In this document: positions 28,225-35,611 of the stretch, in pieces
How the letters are laid out: the number at the start of each line of letters is the position of its first letter
How positions within the stretch are numbered: the stretch's first letter is position 1
Assembly: GCF_033436665.1 (NCBI RefSeq)
Contig: NZ_JAWQFO010000003.1
Coordinates: 434,001 to 498,000, forward strand
DNA from: JAWQFO01 sp033436665
GTDB lineage: Bacteria > Pseudomonadota > Alphaproteobacteria > Rhodobacterales > Rhodobacteraceae
Reading direction: 5' to 3'
Length of the DNA: 64,000 nucleotides
Notes under the pieces: generated by a model
What the model was told of the DNA's origin: nothing
Database searches by the model: none
Seen by the model: the letters and a program-made list of their open reading frames with translations, nothing else
Position numbers and translations under genes: made by a program

Positions 28225-28431
28225 TCAGCGCAGTTCGATGTTGCCGACGCTTTCGCGGCCGTCGCGGCCCGACTCGATCTCGAAATTAACCTTCTGGTTG
28301 TCGGTCAGCCCGCTAAGACCGGCACGCTCGACGGCGGAGATGTGGACGAAGATGTCCTTGCCTCCTCCATCCGGAGCGACGAAGCCGTACCCCTTGTTCG
28401 GATTGAACCACTTGACGGTTCCAGTAACCAT
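28225..28431 (-). CDS. Cold-shock domain protein (CspA family)
   Basis: A 68-residue single cold-shock domain that binds single-stranded RNA/DNA. RNP1 is KGYGFV and RNP2 is DIFVHIS, preceded by TGTVKWFNPNK. The ATG at 28431 follows GGGAGATCGCC. The second cold-shock gene (41443-41649) is about 70 percent identical in sequence. The long untranslated stretch upstream may hold a temperature-responsive leader, as in cspA of other bacteria; that is inference. Confidence 0.92.
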   Translation of the reverse strand: MVTGTVKWFNPNKGYGFVAPDGGGKDIFVHISAVERAGLSGLTDNQKVNFEIESGRDGRESVGNIELR

Positions 28432-28809
28432 TTTGGCGATCTCCCAATGCGCGTTGCCCGCTGGATGCGGCAACCCTGGCCTTGCAAGAGCAAATCGAGG
28501 TCTGAATTCTGGCGTCCAGCGATCGATCGGACTTCCATGCGCAACCCATGATGGACCGAACGCGCCTGCGCGCAAGTAAATTTCTGATGACGCGCCCGCC
28601 ACGCCGATTCCCGCCTGCGTTGTGCCAATGCCGATTACGCGGGGCAAGCGGCGAGACGCCTATGTCAAACTACATATCCCTTGGACGTCGGAACGCGGTT
28701 GGGGCCCCAATCCATGGTTCCGCGCACCGAAATCGGCCGGGACACGGCCGTTGCGCCGAGAATTAAGGCACGTCCTGCGCTGCACGCGATTCCCGGCTTC
28801 CACAAGAAT
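28432..28809 (-). other. Non-coding stretch: leader region of the cold-shock gene
   Basis: About 380 bases without a convincing gene. On the minus strand it leads into the cold-shock gene and probably holds its promoter and a long 5' leader; on the plus strand it leads to the RutR-like operator and preT. I recognise no RNA family in it. The frame extending the cold-shock protein upstream by 72 codons has no family-like sequence and is not believed. Confidence 0.4.
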
Positions 28810-28825
28810 TTTACCAGTTGATAAA
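28810..28825. promoter_or_regulatory. RutR-like operator ahead of preT
   Basis: TTTACCAGTTGATAAA is a 16-base imperfect palindrome. It differs from the perfect copy at 33804 by the two central spacer bases and one position in the right half. The E. coli RutR consensus is TTGACCA-N2-TGGTCAA. It lies 57 bases before the preT start, where RutR could repress until uracil binds. Confidence 0.7.
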
Positions 28826-28881
28826 AAAATGAAACCGTGAGAGCGTTTTCACCAAACAAGACTTATCAACAGGGAAATGGC

Positions 28882-30204
28882 ATGGCGCAGGACCAGTTCA
28901 CGCCGGGAATCGTGGCCGGACGAATCGAATCGCAGGCTCTTTCGGAGGGGTTTGCCGATCTTCATCCACCGCTCGACGCGCACGAGGCGCTCGTTGCCGC
29001 GGACCGGTGCTATTTCTGCCACGACGCGCCTTGCGTGACCGCCTGTCCCACCGATATCGACATTCCGCTCTTCATTCGCCAGATCGCCACCGGTACGCCT
29101 GACGCGGCGGCAAAGACGATCCTGACCCAGAACATCATGGGCGGCATGTGCGCCCGGGTCTGCCCGACCGAGACCCTGTGCGAGGAGGCCTGCGTGCGTG
29201 AAGTGGCCGAGGGCAAGCCGGTTCTCATCGGACAGCTTCAACGCTACGCGACCGATCACCTGCAAGAGCAGGGGACGCACCCGTTCACGCGGGCCGCGCC
29301 GACCGGAAAGCGCGTCGCCGTCGTCGGCGCGGGGCCGGCAGGGCTGGCCTGTGCGCACCGGCTGGCGATGCTGGGCCACGACGTCACGGTCCACGACGCG
29401 CGGCCGAAGCCGGGCGGGCTCAACGAGTACGGTATTGCCGCCTACAAGACCCCGGACGGGTTCGCCCAGGCGGAAGTCGACTGGCTGCTGCAGATCGGGG
29501 GCATCGAGATCCATAGCGCAAGCGCCCTTGGCCGCGACGTGACACTCGAGGCGCTTCGGTCCGAGTTCGATGCCGTCTTTCTCGGCATGGGCCTTGGTGG
29601 CGTGAACGCTCTGGGCGCCGAGGGCGAGGATCGCGCGGGCGTGGGTGACGCTGTGTCCTTCATTGCCGAGTTGCGGCAGGCCTCGGACCTCGCGAACCTG
29701 CCCGTTGGGCGTGACGTGGTCGTGATCGGCGGCGGCATGACGGCCGTGGATGCGGCCGTGCAGGCCAAGCTGCTGGGCGCGCTGAACGTCACGCTGGTCT
29801 ACCGGCGCGGTCGCGAGCGGATGAACGCCAGCCGCTTTGAACAGGACCTGGCCGCCTCGAAAGGGGTCCGCATCGTCACCCACGCGGTGCCGAAAGCTGT
29901 GATCGGCAATGGCGCGGTGCGCGAGATCGAATTCGACTACGTCGACGATGCCATGCAGCCCACCGGCGAGACGCTGAGGCTTGCCGCTGACCAGGTCTTC
30001 AAGGCCATCGGTCAGACGCTGGAGGGCGACGGCCTGCCGGAGCTGGAGCGCGGCAAGATCAAGGTGGACGCCACTGGGGCGACGTCGCTGCCCGGGGTCT
30101 GGGCCGGCGGTGACTGCGCGCTCGGAGGGGACGACCTGACCGTGACGGCCGTTGCCGAGGGGCGCGATGCCGCGATGGCGATCCATTCCGCGCTGATGCG
30201 CTGA
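28882..30204 (+). CDS. preT: NAD-dependent dihydropyrimidine dehydrogenase, FAD/Fe-S subunit
   Basis: A 440-residue flavoprotein (PreT/PydX) that passes electrons from NAD(P)H to PreA for reduction of uracil and thymine to dihydropyrimidines. The N-terminal domain binds Fe-S clusters (CYFCHDAPCVTACPTDIDIP and MCARVCPTETLCEEAC). It is followed by an FAD-binding VVGAGPAGLACAHRL near 156 and a nucleotide-binding VVIGGGMTAVDAAVQ near 290. AGGGAAA lies upstream of the chosen ATG; the frame is open 15 codons further but without signal. A RutR-like palindrome precedes it. Confidence 0.92.
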   Translation: MAQDQFTPGIVAGRIESQALSEGFADLHPPLDAHEALVAADRCYFCHDAPCVTACPTDIDIPLFIRQIATGTPDAAAKTILTQNIMGGMCARVCPTETLCEEACVREVAEGKPVLIGQLQRYATDHLQEQGTHPFTRAAPTGKRVAVVGAGPAGLACAHRLAMLGHDVTVHDARPKPGGLNEYGIAAYKTPDGFAQAEVDWLLQIGGIEIHSASALGRDVTLEALRSEFDAVFLGMGLGGVNALGAEGEDRAGVGDAVSFIAELRQASDLANLPVGRDVVVIGGGMTAVDAAVQAKLLGALNVTLVYRRGRERMNASRFEQDLAASKGVRIVTHAVPKAVIGNGAVREIEFDYVDDAMQPTGETLRLAADQVFKAIGQTLEGDGLPELERGKIKVDATGATSLPGVWAGGDCALGGDDLTVTAVAEGRDAAMAIHSALMR

Positions 30205-30240
30205 CGTGCTAGGCTGAGCCATCCGGAGGGAAGAGAGGCG

Positions 30241-31065
30241 ATGAGCGGGCCGGACCATGACATCCAAGAGCATTACGGGCAGGACGGTCTCTTCGAACGC
30301 CTGCTGTCCATGCTCGAAGCGGCGGGCGTCCCGCGCGACCAGTTGTCCGCAGAGCATCTCAAGGCGGTGGACGAGTTTCACATCGGCGGCGTCAAGGCGA
30401 CCGAGGTGCTGCTCGATCCACTCAACATCGGGCCGGGAACACCGGTGCTGGACATCGGGTCGGGCATCGGTGGCCCCGCGCGTTTCATGGCCGCGCGCTA
30501 CGACGCCACCGTGACGGGCGTCGACCTGACGCCGGCATACGTCGACACCGCGGCGCGGCTGACCCAAGCGGTTGGACTGGAGGTGAGGTTCGTAGAGGGC
30601 AGCGCGCTCGACCTGCCGTTCGAACCCGACAGCTTCGATGTGGCGACGCTGATCCACGTCGGGATGAACCTGCCTGACAAGCCGAGGCTCTTTGCGGAAG
30701 CCGCGCGCGTTCTCGCGCCCGGCGGCACCTTCGCGGTCTATGACGTCATGCGCTTCGGGACACACCCGGAGTTTCCCTTGCCCTGGGCCGCGACACCCGT
30801 GGCCTCGTTTCTCGAGACGCCGGACACGTACCTCGACGCGGCGCGCGCCGCAGGCTTCACGCTCGCGCATCGCGCCGACCGGGGCGAGGTCGCGAAAAGC
30901 TTCTTCGCCGAGATGCAGGCGCGCATGGCAAGCGGCAGCGGCCCCGCCGTCGGGCTACCGGTGCTGATGGGAGACACCGCGCCGCAAAAGGTGGCCAACA
31001 TGGTGGCAGCGGTCAACGCGGGCGCGATCCAGCCCGTTGAAATGGTTTTCAGGAAGGGCACTTAG
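30241..31065 (+). CDS. Class I SAM-dependent methyltransferase embedded in the pyrimidine operon
   Basis: A 274-residue methyltransferase with motif I VLDIGSGIGGPARFMA near residue 68, an acidic motif VTGVDLTPAY, FVEGSALDLPF, and APGGTFAVYDVM. The pattern resembles the UbiE/sterol or small-molecule methyltransferase group. It lies between preT (36 bases) and preA (17 bases), all on one strand, so it is almost certainly co-transcribed with a pyrimidine reductase. I know of no methylation step in the reductive pathway. It could act on a thymine- or modified-base-derived compound or be an incidental passenger. Confidence 0.75.
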   Translation: MSGPDHDIQEHYGQDGLFERLLSMLEAAGVPRDQLSAEHLKAVDEFHIGGVKATEVLLDPLNIGPGTPVLDIGSGIGGPARFMAARYDATVTGVDLTPAYVDTAARLTQAVGLEVRFVEGSALDLPFEPDSFDVATLIHVGMNLPDKPRLFAEAARVLAPGGTFAVYDVMRFGTHPEFPLPWAATPVASFLETPDTYLDAARAAGFTLAHRADRGEVAKSFFAEMQARMASGSGPAVGLPVLMGDTAPQKVANMVAAVNAGAIQPVEMVFRKGT

Positions 31066-31082
31066 CCCGTCGGGAGAGAAAA

Positions 31083-32384
31083 ATGGCAGATCTTCGCTCG
31101 GAATTCGTCGGTATCAAGTCGCCTAACCCGTTCTGGCTGGCCTCCGCGCCGCCGACGGACAAGGAATACAACGTCCGCCGCGCCTTCGAGGCCGGCTGGG
31201 GCGGCGTGGTCTGGAAGACGCTGGGGCTCGACCCGCATATCGTGAACGTGAACGGCCCGCGCTATGGCGCCGTCTTCGGGGCCGACCGCCGCCTGATGGG
31301 GCTCAACAACATCGAGCTGATTACCGACCGTCCGTTGCAGGTGAACCTCGACGAGATCAAGGCGGTCAAACGCGACTATCCGGACCGGGCGCTGATCGTG
31401 TCGCTGATGGTGCCTTGCGAGGAAGCGCCCTGGCAGCAGATCCTGGCGCAGGTCGAGGACACCGGCGCGGACGGTGTCGAACTGAACTTCGGCTGTCCGC
31501 ACGGCATGTCGGAACGCGGCATGGGATCGGCCGTGGGTCAGGTTCCGGAATACATCGAGATGGTCACGCGCTGGGCCAAGGCCAACACCCGCATGCCGGT
31601 CATCGTCAAGCTCACGCCCAACATCACCGACATCCGCAAGCCCGCCGAGGCGGCCAAGCGTGGCGGGGCCGATGCGGTATCGCTGATCAACACCATCAAC
31701 TCGATCACCTCGGTCGATCTCGATCTCTTCGCGCCCGAGCCCACGATCGACGGCAAGGGCGCGCATGGCGGTTATTGCGGGCCGGCGGTCAAGCCAATCG
31801 CGCTCAACATGGTGGCCGAGATCGCGCGGTCGCCGGACCTGTCGGACATGCCGATCTCGGGCATCGGCGGCATCACCACATGGCGCGACGCCGCCGAGTT
31901 CATGGCGCTGGGTGCGGGCAACGTGCAGGTCTGCACGGCGGCCATGACCTACGGGTTCCGGATCGTGAAGGAGATGATCTCGGGCTTGGGCGAGTACATG
32001 GATGAGAAGGGCTTCGCCTCGGTCGACGAACTGGTCGGGCGGGCGGTGCCGAACGTGACCGACTGGGCGCAGCTCAACCTCAACTACGTCGCCAAGGCGC
32101 GGATCGACCAGGACCTCTGCATTTCCTGCGGGCGCTGCTATGCCGCCTGCGAGGACACCTCGCATCAGGCGATCGCGATGTCCGAGGACCGCACCTTCAC
32201 CGTGATCGATGAGGAATGCGTGGCCTGCAACCTCTGCGTCAACGTCTGCCCGGTCGAAGGCTGCATCGACATGGTGCCGATGAGCCCGGGCGAGATCGAC
32301 CCGCGGACCGGCCGGACGGTCGAGCCGGACTACGCCAACTGGACGACGCACCCGAACAACCCGATGGCCAAGGCCGCGGAATAG
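31083..32384 (+). CDS. preA: NAD-dependent dihydropyrimidine dehydrogenase, catalytic subunit
   Basis: A 433-residue FMN/Fe-S enzyme that reduces uracil and thymine. The N-terminal part is a dihydroorotate-dehydrogenase-like barrel with the active-site Cys in NFGCPHGMSERGMGS (C138). The C-terminus has two 4Fe-4S motifs, CISCGRCYAAC and CVACNLCVNVCPVEGC. It functions with PreT encoded upstream. The stop is only five bases from the convergent coiled-coil protein gene. Confidence 0.94.
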   Translation: MADLRSEFVGIKSPNPFWLASAPPTDKEYNVRRAFEAGWGGVVWKTLGLDPHIVNVNGPRYGAVFGADRRLMGLNNIELITDRPLQVNLDEIKAVKRDYPDRALIVSLMVPCEEAPWQQILAQVEDTGADGVELNFGCPHGMSERGMGSAVGQVPEYIEMVTRWAKANTRMPVIVKLTPNITDIRKPAEAAKRGGADAVSLINTINSITSVDLDLFAPEPTIDGKGAHGGYCGPAVKPIALNMVAEIARSPDLSDMPISGIGGITTWRDAAEFMALGAGNVQVCTAAMTYGFRIVKEMISGLGEYMDEKGFASVDELVGRAVPNVTDWAQLNLNYVAKARIDQDLCISCGRCYAACEDTSHQAIAMSEDRTFTVIDEECVACNLCVNVCPVEGCIDMVPMSPGEIDPRTGRTVEPDYANWTTHPNNPMAKAAE

Positions 32385-32389
32385 GGCGT

Positions 32390-32938
32390 TCAGCCGTCCT
32401 CGGTCTTCAGGATCGGGGCGGTCGGCAGCGGGTTGGGCGCGGGGAACTGCGCCTTGCGCTCGGCCGCGCGTTCGGCACTGGCGCGGGCCTCGGCCTTGGC
32501 TTCCTGCGCCGACGCCAGCTGATCTTCGAGCGCGGCGACACGGGCCGCGCTGGCCTCCGCGCGCTTGCGCTCGACCTTCACGGCGTCGTTCTGTGCCGCT
32601 TCGGTGCGGGCCTTCTCGCGGGATTCGGCGACCTGCCGACGCATCTCGCCGACATGCTCCGACCGGGCCTGCGCATCGACCACCGATTTCGGGGTCGGTC
32701 GTTGCGGCACCACCGAGGCCTTCTCGCGCGACATGCGCATCGCCAGCCGGTCCGAGCCGCCGTCGCGGGTTCCGTTGCCGGCGCCCGAGCCGGACTGCCC
32801 GGTCGAGGTGCCGGGGCCGTCGCTGCCAAGCGACTTGCCAATCGGCGCCGGCGCCTGCAGGGCGTTCGGCGGTCCGTCAAAACCTGGTGCCGCAACTGGC
32901 TGCGGCGCGTAGGGATTCAAAAGGGAAATTGCGGTCAT
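32390..32938 (-). CDS. Hypothetical Ala-rich protein with predicted coiled coil
   Basis: A 182-residue protein that I cannot assign to a family. Residues about 1-75 are low-complexity, rich in Pro, Gly and Ser. Residues about 80-165 are rich in Ala, Glu, Arg and Lys with long helical heptad-like runs (RQVAESREKARTEAAQND, RVAALEDQLASAQEAKAE), so a coiled coil is likely. There is no signal peptide or membrane segment. GGAGG lies 5 bases before the ATG. It lies downstream of rutR on the same strand after 107 bases. Confidence 0.65.
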   Translation of the reverse strand: MTAISLLNPYAPQPVAAPGFDGPPNALQAPAPIGKSLGSDGPGTSTGQSGSGAGNGTRDGGSDRLAMRMSREKASVVPQRPTPKSVVDAQARSEHVGEMRRQVAESREKARTEAAQNDAVKVERKRAEASAARVAALEDQLASAQEAKAEARASAERAAERKAQFPAPNPLPTAPILKTEDG

Positions 32939-33045
32939 CGACCCCTCCACTCCACTCGATCACGTCGGTGCCCACCACCGTCCAATCATTTAGGACCGGT
33001 AAATCCTAACGCGGGCTTAAGGCGGTGCGGAATCGCGCCACGAGG

Positions 33046-33681
33046 TTAACGGCTCTGCGGGTTCGCGGGTTCGAGAAGGCGCGTGAACAGCGTGACGAGG
33101 TATTGCTCGGCATCCGCGTCCGCCGCGTCGGTATCGGCCAGCAGCACGCCGACCTGGGCCGAGAAATCGGCATAGTGCTGCGTCGTCGCCCAGATCGAGA
33201 AGACAAGGTGGCGCGGGTCGACCGGGCGCAGGTGGCCCGCATCCATCCAGCGTCCGATCAGCGCGCATTTCTCGTCGAAAAGCGGCCTCAGCCCGGCTTC
33301 GAGATGCGGGCGGATACGCGGTGCGCCCTGGATGATCTCGCCCGCGAAGAGCCGGCTCTCGCGCGGCAGGTCGCGGGCCATGCCGACCTTGCGCCGGACG
33401 TACTCCAGGATCTCGGGCAGCGGATCGCCATCCGGGTCGAGGGCGCGCAAAGGATCGAGCCAGGTGTCCATCAGGCGGTTCAGCAGCGTGACGTGGATCT
33501 CTTCCTTGCCGTCGAAGTAGTAGAGGATGTTCGGCTTGCTCAGCCCGGCCTCGGCCGCGATCTGGTCGAGCGTGGCGCCACGGTAGCCGTGGCGCGAGAA
33601 CACTTCAAGGGCGGCATCGAGGATCCGGCGGCGGTTGCGGGTCTGGATTCGGCTGGGTTTCTTGGCGGCGCCGTCAGGCAT
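33046..33681 (-). CDS. rutR: TetR-family pyrimidine-responsive regulator RutR
   Basis: A 211-residue repressor, the same length as E. coli RutR. The N-terminal helix-turn-helix is RRRILDAALEVFSRHGYRGA TLDQIAAEAGLSKPNILYYF (written in two parts). The C-terminal ligand domain has HLVFSIWATTQHYADF, which is typical of RutR and binds uracil or thymine. GGAGAT lies just before the chosen ATG; 29 further codons upstream are open but lack signal. It is divergent from the ureidopropionase gene with a perfect palindrome in the gap, and probably controls both pyrimidine transcripts. Confidence 0.88.
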   Translation of the reverse strand: MPDGAAKKPSRIQTRNRRRILDAALEVFSRHGYRGATLDQIAAEAGLSKPNILYYFDGKEEIHVTLLNRLMDTWLDPLRALDPDGDPLPEILEYVRRKVGMARDLPRESRLFAGEIIQGAPRIRPHLEAGLRPLFDEKCALIGRWMDAGHLRPVDPRHLVFSIWATTQHYADFSAQVGVLLADTDAADADAEQYLVTLFTRLLEPANPQSR

Positions 33682-33803
33682 CGGGCAAATCTCCGGTCTC
33701 GGGCCTGCTGCAAATTTCAGCGCGGCCGTGTATCGTGCCTGTGGCTGCGGAACATGGCTCCAAAGCAAATCTTGACAGGCACCATGCTAGCCGCAATCGT
33801 GTC

Positions 33804-33819
33804 TTTACCAAATGGTAAA
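33804..33819. promoter_or_regulatory. RutR-like operator, perfect palindrome
   Basis: TTTACCAAATGGTAAA is a perfect 16-base palindrome in the 182-base gap between divergent rutR and the ureidopropionase gene. It resembles the E. coli RutR site (TTGACCA-N2-TGGTCAA), and a near copy lies at 28810 before preT. It is 44 bases before the ureidopropionase start. A possible -35, TTGACA, lies at about 33772. Confidence 0.78.
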
Positions 33820-33863
33820 AATTGACCGCGGGCGCAAAACGCGGCGAGGGGAGACGACAGGGC

Positions 33864-35117
33864 ATGACAGCACCCGGACAGAACATGAAGGTTGATGGCG
33901 ACCGGCTGTGGGACAGCCTCATGGAAATGGCCAAGATCGGTCCCGGTGTCGCGGGCGGGAACAATCGCCAGACAGTGACCGACGCAGACGGTGAGGGGCG
34001 CGCGCTGTTCCAGTCCTGGTGCGAAGCGGCGGGGTGCACGATGGGCCTCGACCAGATGGGCAACATGTTCGCCCGGCGCGAGGGCACGGACCCGGACGCG
34101 CTGCCGGTCTATGTCGGCAGCCACCTCGACACCCAGCCCACGGGCGGCAAGTACGACGGCGTGTTGGGCGTGCTGGGCGGGCTCGAGATCATCCGCACGC
34201 TGAACGACCTCGACATCCGCACCCGGCACCCGATTGTCGTGACAAACTGGACGAACGAGGAAGGCACGCGGTTCGCGCCGGCGATGCTGTCCTCGGGCGT
34301 CTTCGCGGGCGTGCACACGCAGGATTGGGCCTATGCGCGCGAGGATGCGCAAGGCAAATCCTTTGGCGATGAACTCGAACGGATCGGCTGGAAGGGCTCG
34401 GAAGAGGTCGGTGCGCGCAAGATGAAGGCGTTCTTCGAATTGCACATCGAGCAGGGGCCGATCCTCGAAGCCGAGGGCAAGGATATCGGTGTCGTCACCC
34501 ACGGGCAGGGGCTGAGCTGGACCCAAGTGACGGTAACCGGCAAGGACAGCCACACCGGGTCCACCCCGATGCCGATGCGCAAGAACGCCGGTCTCGGGAT
34601 GGCGCGAATCCTCGAGAGTGTCGACGAGATCGCCTGGTCGCACAAGCCGCACGCCGTCGGTGCGGCGGGCCATATCGAGGTGCATCCGAACTCGCGCAAC
34701 GTGATCCCGGGCAAGGCCATCTTCACAGTCGATTTCCGTTCGCCGGATCTGGCGGTGATCGAGGACATGGAGGCGCGCCTGCGCGACGCGGCGCAGAAGA
34801 TCTGCGACGACATGGGCCTCGAGGTCGCCTTCGAGAAGGTCGGCGGGTTCGACCCTGTGGAATTCGACGAGACCTGCGTCGCCGCGGTGCGCAATGCCGC
34901 GGAACGCCTTGGCTACAGCCACATGAACCTGATCTCGGGCGCCGGGCACGACGCCTGCTGGATCAACCGCGTGGCCCCGACGGCAATGGTGATGTGCCCC
35001 TGCGTCGACGGGCTGAGCCACAACGAGGCCGAGGAGATCTCGAAGGCGTGGGCGGCGGCCGGTGCGGAGGTGCTGCTGCACGCTGTCGTCGAGACGGCGG
35101 AGGTAACGGAGGGATGA
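33864..35117 (+). CDS. Beta-ureidopropionase (N-carbamoyl-beta-alanine amidohydrolase)
   Basis: A 417-residue Zn-dependent M20-family amidohydrolase. Metal and substrate motifs are GSHLDTQPTGGKYDGV near residue 90, TNEEGTRFAP near 132, LHIEQGPILE near 193 and GAGHDACWI near 365. In this cluster it should hydrolyse N-carbamoyl-beta-alanine to beta-alanine, CO2 and ammonia, the third step of uracil reduction. The same family includes allantoate amidohydrolase, and no separate one is present in the purine cluster here, so dual use is possible. The ATG follows GAGGGGAGACGACAGGGC. Confidence 0.88.
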   Translation: MTAPGQNMKVDGDRLWDSLMEMAKIGPGVAGGNNRQTVTDADGEGRALFQSWCEAAGCTMGLDQMGNMFARREGTDPDALPVYVGSHLDTQPTGGKYDGVLGVLGGLEIIRTLNDLDIRTRHPIVVTNWTNEEGTRFAPAMLSSGVFAGVHTQDWAYAREDAQGKSFGDELERIGWKGSEEVGARKMKAFFELHIEQGPILEAEGKDIGVVTHGQGLSWTQVTVTGKDSHTGSTPMPMRKNAGLGMARILESVDEIAWSHKPHAVGAAGHIEVHPNSRNVIPGKAIFTVDFRSPDLAVIEDMEARLRDAAQKICDDMGLEVAFEKVGGFDPVEFDETCVAAVRNAAERLGYSHMNLISGAGHDACWINRVAPTAMVMCPCVDGLSHNEAEEISKAWAAAGAEVLLHAVVETAEVTEG

Positions 35118-35199
35118 CCGCGGGCGCCTCAGCCGAATACCTGCAGGAATTCGGCCCGGGATATTCCGAAAATTCCGACGCCGGTTCGGGAGATACCGG

Positions 35200-35523
35200 T
35201 TGACCGGGCGGCCGGTTTCAGCGCGAGCGCGGATCGACGCGCTGATCGCGGCGGAGCTGCGCGACGCCGCGGCCGGCGCGGACCGGTATCTCAAGCGCAC
35301 GGCGCAGGATTTCGAGTTGGCCCGCGAGGCGCCGCGCGAACTCGAGGTGAATTTTTCCGGTGGGATCACCCGGCGCTGCTGGAGCGTGACGGGCGGCGAC
35401 GGCACCTACCGCGTCATCTACCTGCCGCAGGCCGATTACTTCTCGCTCTGCGTCGAGAGCGATTTCGGGCCGCTGGACATCGGTGTGCACGGTTCGGCGC
35501 TGGGGTGTTTCGGATCGGTCTGA
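35200..35523 (+). CDS. Hypothetical protein in the pyrimidine cluster
   Basis: A 107-residue protein with a TTG start preceded by GGGAG at 8 bases. I do not recognise a family. It has an N-terminal helix rich in Arg/Ala (RIDALIAAELRDAAAGADRY) and then strand-like segments (TYRVIYLPQADYFSLCVES, DIGVHGSALGCFGS). It has no signal peptide or membrane segment. It sits between the ureidopropionase and dihydropyrimidinase genes on the same strand, so it is probably co-transcribed with them, and its codon use looks like that of its neighbours. Confidence 0.6.
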   Translation: MTGRPVSARARIDALIAAELRDAAAGADRYLKRTAQDFELAREAPRELEVNFSGGITRRCWSVTGGDGTYRVIYLPQADYFSLCVESDFGPLDIGVHGSALGCFGSV

Positions 35524-35579
35524 GGGGGCGCTGCCCCCGTCCCTGCGGGACTCCCCCGGGATATTTTGGAACCAGAGAA
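35524..35579 (+). repeat. Hairpin plus diverged copy of the dispersed intergenic repeat
   Basis: GGGGGCGCTGCCCCC (35524-35538) is a strong short hairpin. It is followed by CCCCGGGATATTTTGGAACC with AGAGAAG (35551-35579), which matches the dispersed element at 18130 and 23531. It lies between the hypothetical gene and the dihydropyrimidinase gene. Confidence 0.6.
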
Positions 35580-35611
35580 GCGGCGGTGCCGCCAGAGACG
35601 GGAGAGATGCG

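Noticed and set aside
28432..28647. N-terminal extension of the cold-shock protein by 72 residues
   Set aside because: The sequence does not resemble any cold-shock family member and a good ribosome binding site precedes the internal ATG.
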